Source: JBGSON01 sp041739085 (GTDB lineage: Bacteria; Patescibacteriota; Gracilibacteria; CAIRYL01). From it: a stretch of DNA of 41,900 nucleotides. The stretch lies in the NCBI GenBank assembly GCA_041739085.1, contig JBGSON010000027.1, positions 1 to 41,900 on the forward strand. Reading direction: 5' to 3'. The position numbers and the translations under genes were made by a program. Below are positions 14,581 through 22,401 of the stretch, piece after piece. The notes beneath the pieces are model-generated. The model ran no database searches. It saw only the letters and a list, made by a program, of their open reading frames with translations, and was not told where the DNA came from. Each line of letters begins with the position of its first letter. Within the stretch, counting starts at the first letter, position 1.

Positions 14581-16194
14581 ATGACCAGAAAACGAGCATC
14601 ATCGGAAGGCAGCAGAAGAGAACGCATGAGAAGAAGCCCACAAACTCCGACACGCCTCCGAGATTTGTGTCCGGGTTCGAATGCCATAATCAGAAATATT
14701 TCCAATGCTACGCGGAGAAAAGGGAGAGATAGTTTCCCATTTCTTGCCCCCGAAAAGGAGAAAGGGAGTTCCCGAAGAAAACCGACAAATCCAAGGGCCA
14801 TCATTGACGCATCTCACAGCGGCATGAAGCAAGCACTAGGGAACGCTGCCCCTGCTGGGAATTCACCTGAAGAACCGGCTCAGCCGGCCGCAGAACTCGA
14901 TAATACGACCACAGGAGATGCATCAGAAATTTTTCCACCACAAATGTGTCCCAGATGGCCCCGGAGATCTATTCAGCGCGGTTCACCGGAGTCAAAAACC
15001 CAGATTACACTCCATCACGAGCAATTGGACGGACTTCTCGAAATCGTAAGGAATCGCGAAACGGACATGAAGCTTCTTCTCGACGGATATATTGCTTCGT
15101 TGACAGAACTTTTTCGGAAAACAACCGAAAGCACATTCCCAGTGGATTTAGAGACATTGGCTGATCTCAGTACATTCAAGGAACTTTTCTATGAGAGACT
15201 TGATGCGGCAGAACGGGATGTTCTCATTCTTAATAACCTGAATCAAGAACAACTCCGGAATCTTCTCGTGGATCTTCACAGTGAAATCTCCGTGTTGCTG
15301 AGGCTTGAGAGGGTAAAAATTGCGGAACGGAAAGCTGGAAACTATATTCCTGCTTCTTCTCCGCTTTTTTTCTATCTCAGTCTCTGCGGACATCTTTCGA
15401 AAAAATATGAGGAAGCATATCCGGAAGACACAGAAAGCCGATTCCGCGAAGGAGTAAGAATATTCTGGGCAGATGCCGCAAGAATGCATGACGAATTGTG
15501 CGCGATTGATGCTGCTGCCATTCTTGAGGAAAGAATTAAAAACCTGATCGGGAACGGACCACACACGCTTGTTGAGATTGGAGCTCGAGAGGGAGTGTTT
15601 CTCCGCACTCTGTCCGAATTGATCCATATGGACTGCCGATATTTTGCTTTTGACAAAAGAGTGCCTGAACAGACCACAGAACCCGATTCTCAACGAGAAG
15701 TAACTCACGAGGATCGTGGAGATACGTCAGCAATCGAAGTCCGCCACGGTGACATCGAAGATTTTCAGGAGATCCTACAGCAGATCCCTGAGGCGCAGAG
15801 ACCTCCGACAATCTTCGTCCTCCGGAGCATATGTAATAAATATCCTCCCGAAACACTGCGGGAAAAAATCATCAGACCTGTTTATGAATCACTCCCGGAA
15901 AATGGCATTCTGATCATGATCGGAAGGTTGTGGAAGCCGGCCACGCGCGAAGAAGCACAAACAAGGGTGTTTCAGATGAGGACACGAAAAGAAACTGATG
16001 ACAATCCTCAGTCAGGAACATACAACATGTGGAATCATTCGGCAATACAGGAAGGATTTCAGCTCATAAAAATTATGAGCATGCCGTCTAATCACCAGTC
16101 CCCACGAAACGGAGCACGCCATTTTCTTGGTATATGGCAAAAACAGATCCCCGATTCACGGGTGAGTATTAAAGAGAGAACGGGAGGAAAATAA
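14581..16194 (+). CDS. Methyltransferase-fold protein, paralogue 1, with disordered basic N-terminus
   Basis: A 537-residue protein of unknown function. Residues 1-140 are rich in Arg, Pro, Ser and Thr (RRERMRRSPQTPTRLRD), lack hydrophobic core and are probably disordered, perhaps nucleic-acid binding. Residues 140-325 are helical. A Rossmann-type methyltransferase core begins with LVEIGAREG (330-338). It continues through a strand and acidic loop (HGDIEDFQEILQQIP), IFVLRSICNKYPPE and ENGILIMIGRLWKP, and ends with GFQLIKI and GARHFLGIWQK. The glycine-rich loop resembles the SAM-binding motif, but no substrate motif is recognisable. The core and end align with the product of the gene at 16496 (GFRLIKI, GFAHFIGIWEK). 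Codon use (more ATT, AAA) differs from the housekeeping neighbours. The true start could lie downstream of 14581. Confidence 0.65.
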   Translation: MTRKRASSEGSRRERMRRSPQTPTRLRDLCPGSNAIIRNISNATRRKGRDSFPFLAPEKEKGSSRRKPTNPRAIIDASHSGMKQALGNAAPAGNSPEEPAQPAAELDNTTTGDASEIFPPQMCPRWPRRSIQRGSPESKTQITLHHEQLDGLLEIVRNRETDMKLLLDGYIASLTELFRKTTESTFPVDLETLADLSTFKELFYERLDAAERDVLILNNLNQEQLRNLLVDLHSEISVLLRLERVKIAERKAGNYIPASSPLFFYLSLCGHLSKKYEEAYPEDTESRFREGVRIFWADAARMHDELCAIDAAAILEERIKNLIGNGPHTLVEIGAREGVFLRTLSELIHMDCRYFAFDKRVPEQTTEPDSQREVTHEDRGDTSAIEVRHGDIEDFQEILQQIPEAQRPPTIFVLRSICNKYPPETLREKIIRPVYESLPENGILIMIGRLWKPATREEAQTRVFQMRTRKETDDNPQSGTYNMWNHSAIQEGFQLIKIMSMPSNHQSPRNGARHFLGIWQKQIPDSRVSIKERTGGK

Positions 16195-16495
16195 ATACCC
16201 ATATGATATGAAATCGCAACCATGAGCGCTCAAGATGTGGGATTTCTCGGTTCTCATGAAGAGACTCTGGTGCTCTGTCGCAAATGTCGTCTTTGATTTG
16301 CTGACATAAAGAACAAAGGTAATGGGAGTATGGTGTATGAGAAATGACGGATCTTCTCACTTTTCAGCTGTTTTCGATCGCTTTAAAAAACATTTTTTTG
16401 TCGGTTTATGAATTTCTACCCCGAAGATACCGTAATATTGTTGACAAACACCGCAAAAATGTTATATTGGCGACCTTTGAAATACAATTCCCGTC
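16195..16495. other. Intergenic region between the two methyltransferase-like genes
   Basis: Apart from the promoter at 16441-16468 I see no gene, strong hairpin or terminator in these 301 nt. Confidence 0.5.
16441..16468 (+). promoter_or_regulatory. Promoter for methyltransferase-like gene 2
   Basis: TTGACA (16441-16446), a 16-nt spacer and TATATT (16463-16468). The start near 16475 is about 20 nt before ATG 16496. The leader is short, in contrast to paralogue 1. Confidence 0.65.
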
Positions 16496-17998
16496 ATGGG
16501 CCACCCTGATGATCCCACAGTAAAACAGTCCCGTAAAAAGCCGGATGATCTTTGCACTCGTGACCATGCGACGTGTGAATATGGAGATGCCCGATTGGGG
16601 GCAATTGCTTCTATAACAGCAAGCGTGAGGGATCCCACAGCTTACCAGCTGTTGCACCGACTTCATATCGCAAGAGAGGGAGAACCGTTCACGAATACAG
16701 GCAGCGAAAAATTGTACCAGAGAGTGCAGGGAGCGATTCGGGATATGAGACAGTCTCAATCTTCTGCATCCACTTACCTAACCTTCTCTGCCCTCGTTTC
16801 TGAACTGTTCAGCGACGAGAACCTTCATGACATGGAACTCCGGCACAATCCCGATCCAAAACTCCTCAGTATTCTCGGAGACGCATTCTCTCTCTTTGAC
16901 GAAAAATGCAGTTTCTGTGGCATGAGCACGGTAGCGCTTGAATATGACCAGCTCAACAGATGGTTTCTCTTCAATAAAATCGTAAACCAAGATCGTCATC
17001 ACATCCGGCCGACAAGCACATCAAAATTCGAAAAACATACTCCCCAAAGAGATGAAATACGGCCTACCGTACTGGTTTCCATACTCCTGGAACTTTACGA
17101 GCGGGTGGCAAAATATCAGAATTCATGTATCCCGAGTGACTCTCCAAAGCGGAAAGTCCCGTTCGGGGAACCTCTCCATTTGATTCGGCAGATGTGGAAA
17201 GAACTCATCTACTTGCATGCACTTCAGTTGTCTCTCACTGCAGCGCCAATCCTGAGAGAATATGCGTTCCCGGATTGTAAGCGTGACATGATTCATGCAT
17301 CTCATGAATTCACGGTAGTGGAAGTCGGAGCAGAAACAGGTGATCTCATTACCAATATTGTTCGGATTCTCAAAAATAGCATTGAACTCGTCTCATATCT
17401 CCTTCAGTTTCCTTCTGATGATCCGAAAATCAACACTATTGTTCGTGAGATATTCGGAATGCGAGTCTCCGGATACGCTTTTGATGTTGTCCCATTAGAG
17501 CCGCTGGAGTCTCTTTTCGGTGATATTCTTTATGCAGAAACTCACACTCCAAGAAGACAGAAGTCCATCACGGTTCAGCCGGGAGATATTCGGAATCTTC
17601 CTGGCATTGTCCAAAAAATACCGGAAGGGGAACCCGTTGATGTTTTTCTCTTTTCCAATGTTTGTCATAAGGTTACCCTAGAAGATCTCCATGAAATTCT
17701 CAGAAATGCTTATGAGCTTCTTCCGTCATTAGGAAGACTTGTTGTTATCGCGCCATTCTGGAGTGCGACTGATGCTTCCCGGCATGCGCAGCAGTGGTAT
17801 ATGGAATTGGATCATTCTGAACACAAAGAATCAATTATACCAATTGAAACCTGGGAAACCATTACCGATGAAGCTGGATTTCGACTCATAAAAATTAAAG
17901 ATATTGGATATCAAGGGTCAGTTCGTGATGGATTTGCCCACTTTATCGGAATCTGGGAAAAGGATCCTTCCCATGAATCAAAAATCGACGTCGAATGA
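16496..17998 (+). CDS. Methyltransferase-fold protein, paralogue 2
   Basis: A 500-residue protein of unknown function. The N-terminal half (about 1-265) is a different, mostly helical domain with a short CSFCG motif (about 139-143) and, soon after, QDRHHIRPTS, a Cys/His-containing region that could bind metal. The C-terminal half is the methyltransferase-like core: TVVEVGAETGDL (273-284), YAFDVVPLEPLESLF, PGDIRNLPGIVQKIP, VFLFSNVCHKV, LGRLVVIAPFW, GFRLIKI and GFAHFIGIWEK. These align in order with paralogue 1, but the N-terminal halves do not align obviously. The gene is monocistronic behind its own promoter and convergent with the VirD4-like gene, 19 nt away. The function is unknown; SAM binding is inferred only from the glycine loop. 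Confidence 0.68.
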   Translation: MGHPDDPTVKQSRKKPDDLCTRDHATCEYGDARLGAIASITASVRDPTAYQLLHRLHIAREGEPFTNTGSEKLYQRVQGAIRDMRQSQSSASTYLTFSALVSELFSDENLHDMELRHNPDPKLLSILGDAFSLFDEKCSFCGMSTVALEYDQLNRWFLFNKIVNQDRHHIRPTSTSKFEKHTPQRDEIRPTVLVSILLELYERVAKYQNSCIPSDSPKRKVPFGEPLHLIRQMWKELIYLHALQLSLTAAPILREYAFPDCKRDMIHASHEFTVVEVGAETGDLITNIVRILKNSIELVSYLLQFPSDDPKINTIVREIFGMRVSGYAFDVVPLEPLESLFGDILYAETHTPRRQKSITVQPGDIRNLPGIVQKIPEGEPVDVFLFSNVCHKVTLEDLHEILRNAYELLPSLGRLVVIAPFWSATDASRHAQQWYMELDHSEHKESIIPIETWETITDEAGFRLIKIKDIGYQGSVRDGFAHFIGIWEKDPSHESKIDVE

Positions 17999-18017
17999 CA
18001 GGAACCCGAATTTATTC

Positions 18018-20648
18018 CTATTCGATCATCCCGAGTCTTGCTTCGATCTCTTTGTCGACGAATTCCCGCTTCCTTCCATATTTCATTCGGGAATATTCCT
18101 TGATGATCTCCGCGACTTTCAAATTTTGCCCGGTCTGATCCCAGATCGTCCCCATGGAAAACGGACGCGACGGGGCGTTATTGATATTGAGTTTCACGTA
18201 CGCCTTATAATTCGCAAGCCCGAGAATGTCCTGATCTGAGAGCGTGGGAGCATATTCTTTCGCGAAATATTCGGCATCCTCCGCTCCGACTTTGAAGGTG
18301 ATCATGGTCCCGACGTTCCCGAACACCGCGTCCTTCACTTTCGATTGTTTCTCGTAATTATGGGTCTCAGCAAGCTGGGCGATGTATTGATGCGCCATGA
18401 TGAGCGCGAGGTGATATTTGCGCGCCTCCGAGAGGATGTCGGCAAACGCGTCCGTGGCGAAGTTTTGGAATTCATCCACAAAAAGATAAAAATCCTTTCG
18501 TTCGCTCTCCCGGATATCAGCTCTGCTCATCGCCGCCATGGATATCTTGTTGACAAAAATAAGACCGAGGAGCTGGGCATTGATGTCCCCGATCTTCCCT
18601 TTTGAGAGATTGACGAGAAGGATCTTCCCCTCATCCATGATCTTCCGGACATTGAATGCGGACTTCGGCTGTCCGATGATGTTCCGCATGGTCGTATTCG
18701 TGACAAAGGGGCCGAATTTTGATGAAAAATACGGGATCATTTCTTCTTTCTCACGCGCCCCCGTTTTTGCCATCTCATTTTCCCAGAACTGGCGGACGAC
18801 GGTGTTCTTGCATTTCGAGACTTTGTATTTCTGAAATTCGTCATCCACAAAAAGACGCGGTATGTCGATGAGAGTAGCGCCCTCCTCTTCGTCATCCATG
18901 AGCGTGAGACAACCGTTCCGGAAATAATGCTGGATCCGGGGGCCGAATATTTCATTTCCGAATAGCTTCAGGAATATCTGCATGGCATCAAGCGATGCTC
19001 TGTCCTTCTCTTCAGGAGAATTCGCTTCAAGGAGATTGAGGCCCATCGGACGCTCGATGTCGGAGGGGTTGAATACAATGACGTCCCTTGCCCTCTCTTT
19101 TGGAATATATTCCAGGACCTCTTCTACGAGATCCCCGTGAGGATCGACAATGCAGAACCCGTTCCCCTTCTGTGCATCCTGGCGCGCCATAAATGAAAGG
19201 AGCGCGGATTTACCGGAACCGGATTTACCGATGATATACATGTGGCGCGACCGGTCTTCTTCAGCGATAAACACCTTTGTCTTCTGTCCGCGATAATCGT
19301 TCTCCCCGAGGAGTATCCCGCTTCTCGGGAGATCCGGAGGCGGTGCCACGATTTTGTATTTCAGCCATTTGATGATCGCCGCGAGATTATATTTTGCGTC
19401 CGGAAAATGGTAGATCGTCGCGAGTTCATCCGGAACGAGGAGGGAGCTCTTTCCCATGTAGAACTTCCCGAGCCTCCGTTTGAACCCATGGTACATGAGC
19501 GGCGCATTGATGACATTCGCCGGAAAGATGCGGCGGTTCTGAAACCAGTTGTTATAGGAATCCTTGAACACCGAAAACGCGACGACCAGGTTGTTGAGGA
19601 TGTCCTCCACTCTTGAATCGGTCTTTGAGCAGGCCATGACGCGGATCGTCGTGGCAAATCCGGGCTGCCCTGCTTTCATCCCCATCCGCTTGATCGCCTC
19701 CTCCCTCGGCTGGATCATCCGGATGTAGTGATCGCCGTCGCTTGCTCCGGGGGCAGATGTCGAGGAGATGGTCTTATCGCCGCCCGGGATGAAGAGCGAG
19801 AGGAGGAAAGTGAGGACGGCTCCGAGGATCGGGATGTCGGAGAGAAAAGGGATCTTCCAGCGCTTCGTGCGTTTGAAAAGATCATCCGCGTCCTTCTCCG
19901 CATCTTTCCTCCATTTTTCATTGCTGATGGGATTGATGATCATCTGTATGACGGCAGTCTCATCTTCCTCGATTTTCGAAAATACGTTCGAGATGTCGTT
20001 GAGCGGATCTTCTTCGATTTCACGATACATGAGGATCGGCATGTATTCGTTGTTCACGAGATGCATATAGAACCCGTTGTGTTTATATCCGTCTCTCTTA
20101 AATTCGTAATCTGCAACCGGCTCGACATTCGCACTCGGATAGAATGTGGTGATCTGTTTCTCGATGATGCTCTGGAAATACTCGTCACAGACAACAAAGA
20201 AACAGAGCTCCTTGTTCCTCATGACAATTTCAAACGAGACTTTTTCAAAATCCCAGATCCAGGACTTTATCGCGTGCCAGAGGTTGAGATCGGTGAGTTC
20301 CGTGAGCGCGCGGTAGAGCTGGGCCATGATCCCGATTTTCTCCTTAAAGTCCTTTTCCACCTTTTTTTCATAATCGATCTTCGCGTCCGACCGGTTCACG
20401 CTCACCTGGAGGTACACGAGGTCTTCGACTTTCCGCTCATGATACCACCAGCGCATCATGTAAATCCCTCCGATGATCTCTAAGTATATCCAGAGGATAT
20501 CGATGATGAGTTCCACCGGGTCTCTCTTGATGAACTCCCAGTACGAAAAGAAATCCGCATTCTCGCTTGTCCACTTCAAAAGACTGATTCCGACGATGAG
20601 GACGGAGATAAAGAAAAACCGGAACTTGAGGATGGTGTTCAATTTCAT
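18018..20648 (-). CDS. VirD4/TraD-like type IV secretion (coupling-protein-type) ATPase
   Basis: An 876-residue membrane-tethered DNA-translocase-type ATPase. Two N-terminal transmembrane helices (about 9-25 and 47-65) are followed by a large cytoplasmic region. A further hydrophobic stretch (LGAVLTFLLSLFI, about 275-290) precedes the motor domain. The motor carries Walker A GKSGSGKSALLSF (about 473), VDPHGDLVEEVLEYIP, Walker B FYLFVDEFQNF (about 720) and a downstream AHQYIAQL sensor motif. It resembles the TrwB/TraG AAA domain family, common in Patescibacteria as part of type IV pilus or secretion loci. No relaxase or VirB genes are in the window. It follows the PrsW-like gene by 3 nt, so the two form an operon. 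Its exact substrate (DNA or protein) is not determinable. Confidence 0.9.
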   Translation of the reverse strand: MKLNTILKFRFFFISVLIVGISLLKWTSENADFFSYWEFIKRDPVELIIDILWIYLEIIGGIYMMRWWYHERKVEDLVYLQVSVNRSDAKIDYEKKVEKDFKEKIGIMAQLYRALTELTDLNLWHAIKSWIWDFEKVSFEIVMRNKELCFFVVCDEYFQSIIEKQITTFYPSANVEPVADYEFKRDGYKHNGFYMHLVNNEYMPILMYREIEEDPLNDISNVFSKIEEDETAVIQMIINPISNEKWRKDAEKDADDLFKRTKRWKIPFLSDIPILGAVLTFLLSLFIPGGDKTISSTSAPGASDGDHYIRMIQPREEAIKRMGMKAGQPGFATTIRVMACSKTDSRVEDILNNLVVAFSVFKDSYNNWFQNRRIFPANVINAPLMYHGFKRRLGKFYMGKSSLLVPDELATIYHFPDAKYNLAAIIKWLKYKIVAPPPDLPRSGILLGENDYRGQKTKVFIAEEDRSRHMYIIGKSGSGKSALLSFMARQDAQKGNGFCIVDPHGDLVEEVLEYIPKERARDVIVFNPSDIERPMGLNLLEANSPEEKDRASLDAMQIFLKLFGNEIFGPRIQHYFRNGCLTLMDDEEEGATLIDIPRLFVDDEFQKYKVSKCKNTVVRQFWENEMAKTGAREKEEMIPYFSSKFGPFVTNTTMRNIIGQPKSAFNVRKIMDEGKILLVNLSKGKIGDINAQLLGLIFVNKISMAAMSRADIRESERKDFYLFVDEFQNFATDAFADILSEARKYHLALIMAHQYIAQLAETHNYEKQSKVKDAVFGNVGTMITFKVGAEDAEYFAKEYAPTLSDQDILGLANYKAYVKLNINNAPSRPFSMGTIWDQTGQNLKVAEIIKEYSRMKYGRKREFVDKEIEARLGMIE

Positions 20649-20651
20649 GCG

Positions 20652-21509
20652 TTATTTTTTCGGTGACCGGTCAAAAAGGAGCGCTTTCTGCGAAAACTCG
20701 CGCTTCTGATCCATGAGCTGAAAAAGAAATATCGTCCCGACCCCGAAGAAAAGGAAAGAAATGATCGGCATCACTCGTTCGTCGATCTCAGTGCCGAAGA
20801 GCACCACTCGCTTGAGTCCGACGAGAGAGAAAATATCTCCGATCGTGGGATCCATCTTCAGTATCGTGAAAAAAAGTCCGTAGAAGAACACCGATATGAT
20901 GGTCCCTTCCATGACCTTCATGGTCCGGAATGCAAATATCTTGTATCGGGTGAGCCGGTCCTTATGCGCTTCTTTCAGCTTTTCGGTCGCGAATATCGAC
21001 ACGCCGTAGAAATACCCGAATATCCCCGAACAGAAGAGATGGATCGGGAGGATGAAGAACACATTCTCGAGGATGTCTTTCAGGATCTTTATCGGTCCCG
21101 TAATGTCAGGATTCGCCCCGATGAAGAGGAGGTGGAAGTGAAAGATATTCCGGTAAAACGTGAACCATAGGGCTGTGGCGAATGAGAGGTCCATGACATC
21201 ATCGATGGTCTGGAAATATTTTCCTCCGGTCATCCTCACAATGAAATTCTTCCCGTACTCGATGAGCATCCCCATGATCATGTAGCTCACAAACACGAGG
21301 GCTCCGTGATCATTCTCTCCAAGGATCCCGTTTTCGATGATGGCTTCGAGTTTATGATGGAAGAGCGCGGCAAATCCCGCCGACAGAATAAAATTAAGGG
21401 CGAAGAAAAAGGTCATCCCCTTCCGGTGTTTCCTCTTTAAGATCGCCGACCAGAAAAATACCGGAAGGAAGCTCAGAACGATGGCCAGAATGATTGCGGG
21501 GAGATTCAT
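20652..21509 (-). CDS. PrsW-like polytopic membrane protein with altered catalytic motifs
   Basis: A protein of 285 residues with about seven hydrophobic segments. The layout follows PrsW-type intramembrane proteases: N-terminal LSFLPVFFWSAILKRKHRKG, then IEYGKNF in place of the EExxK motif, then DVMDLSFATALWFTFYRNIFHFH where active enzymes have FA..EN, then PIHLFCSGIFGYFYG like the third His motif. One glutamate and a lysine of the first motif and the His of the third motif survive, but EN is replaced by RN, so activity is doubtful. PrsW-like proteins are often found with VirD4-like ATPases in Patescibacteria. This gene is the first of a two-gene operon with one. The assignment rests on motif order only. 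Confidence 0.6.
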   Translation of the reverse strand: MNLPAIILAIVLSFLPVFFWSAILKRKHRKGMTFFFALNFILSAGFAALFHHKLEAIIENGILGENDHGALVFVSYMIMGMLIEYGKNFIVRMTGGKYFQTIDDVMDLSFATALWFTFYRNIFHFHLLFIGANPDITGPIKILKDILENVFFILPIHLFCSGIFGYFYGVSIFATEKLKEAHKDRLTRYKIFAFRTMKVMEGTIISVFFYGLFFTILKMDPTIGDIFSLVGLKRVVLFGTEIDERVMPIISFLFFGVGTIFLFQLMDQKREFSQKALLFDRSPKK

Positions 21510-21822
21510 GGATATTCTTGGGGAGGGGATGATGATCGAATCCTCTTATTATAACAGAGAACCGCTCGTTTTCCCAGGGAGAAAGGGTTTCGATTCGCTT
21601 TCCGGCGCACATTGTACCGAAATTGAAATGGAGTTCCTATAGAAAAGGAGAAAAGAAAGAGCGCAAAGAACAAAAGAAAAAAGATCATCAATACTCTGTT
21701 TCTCTTCATGTTTTCTGTTCCATCTTTTGTGTTTTCTGTTTTTTCTTTGTTCTTCTTCGAAAAATTGGATTGATGAAGTGCCTGAAATCGGGAAAAATGA
21801 AGTCCGTTTCTTCTTTCCTCAC
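21510..21822. other. Divergent intergenic region between the PrsW-like gene and dut
   Basis: These 313 nt hold the minus-strand extended -10 promoter (21548-21556) and, at 21640-21750, low-complexity A/G then C/T runs (CAAAAGAAAAAAG and CATCTTTTGTGTTTT) related to the CACAAAAGAG repeat family. No gene or plus-strand promoter is evident. Confidence 0.5.
21548..21556 (-). promoter_or_regulatory. Extended -10 promoter for the PrsW-like/VirD4-like operon
   Basis: On the minus strand: TG-T-TATAAT, with a start expected near 21541, 32 nt before ATG 21509. The same TGTTATAAT occurs at 9145-9153. The -35 is weak. Confidence 0.55.
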
Positions 21823-22266
21823 ATGAAAGTAAAAATCACGAGACTTCCTCATGCCGAGGATCTCCCTCTCCCGAATTTCGAGACTGCCGGAGCTGTCGGT
21901 TTCGACTTCATCGCCGCGAAAGATATGGAGATCCCGGCTCGTGAGATCGCGAGGATACCGACGGGGCTTGTCATCGAGACTCCAAAAACCTATGCGCTCA
22001 TCATCGCTCCCAGATCCTCGACTCCGAAGAAAAAAGGCCTTGATATGCCCCATTCCATCGGGATCATCGATCAGGATTATTGCGGACCGGCGGACGAGAT
22101 CCTCATCCAGGTCCGGAATTTTACCGATGCGCCCGTGTCCATACATCGGGGGGAGAAGATTGCGCAGGGCCTCTTTGTACGGGTTGATACCGCTACATGG
22201 GAAGAGGTCAAGACGCATGAGATTGCTTCAGAGACGAGAGGTGGTTTCGGCAGCACGGGAGGATAA
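21823..22266 (+). CDS. dut: Deoxyuridine 5'-triphosphate nucleotidohydrolase (dUTPase)
   Basis: A trimeric-type dUTPase of 147 residues that turns dUTP into dUMP, keeping uracil out of DNA and supplying thymidylate synthesis. All five family motifs are visible in order: AVGFDF (motif I, with Val inserted relative to the usual AGxD), PRSSTPKK (II), GIIDQDYCG (III), RGEKIAQ (IV) and the flexible C-terminal RGGFGSTG (V), which closes over the active site. I chose ATG 21823 (MKVKITRL) because the preceding in-frame codons are the low-complexity flank. It is followed, after a hairpin-bearing gap of 135 nt, by the transpeptidase gene on the same strand. Confidence 0.95.
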   Translation: MKVKITRLPHAEDLPLPNFETAGAVGFDFIAAKDMEIPAREIARIPTGLVIETPKTYALIIAPRSSTPKKKGLDMPHSIGIIDQDYCGPADEILIQVRNFTDAPVSIHRGEKIAQGLFVRVDTATWEEVKTHEIASETRGGFGSTGG

Positions 22267-22281
22267 AAAAAGAGAAAAGCA

Positions 22282-22335
22282 AAAACACAAAAGAAAAAGC
22301 AAAGAGAATCATCATTCTTTTCTCTTTTGTGTTTT
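22282..22335. repeat. CACAAAAGA-family inverted repeat between dut and the transpeptidase gene
   Basis: AAAACACAAAAGA (22282-22294) pairs perfectly with TCTTTTGTGTTTT (22323-22335), and further TTTTCTC and AAAGAG runs lie around it. Here, between co-directional genes, it could act as an attenuator or weak terminator. Confidence 0.8.
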
Positions 22336-22401
22336 CTCTTTTGTGCTTTAAAATTTCAAAAAGAGATATCTTTACTTCTCTCATTTCTCTCCCGTTTTTG
22401 T

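Noticed and set aside
16985..17035. HNH endonuclease in methyltransferase paralogue 2 (QDRHHIRP)
   Set aside because: Only a His-His pair is seen; the surrounding Asn/His spacing of HNH motifs is missing.
19728..20483. A 251-residue plus-strand frame inside the VirD4-like gene
   Set aside because: Antisense shadow of the conserved ATPase; no motifs or start signals.
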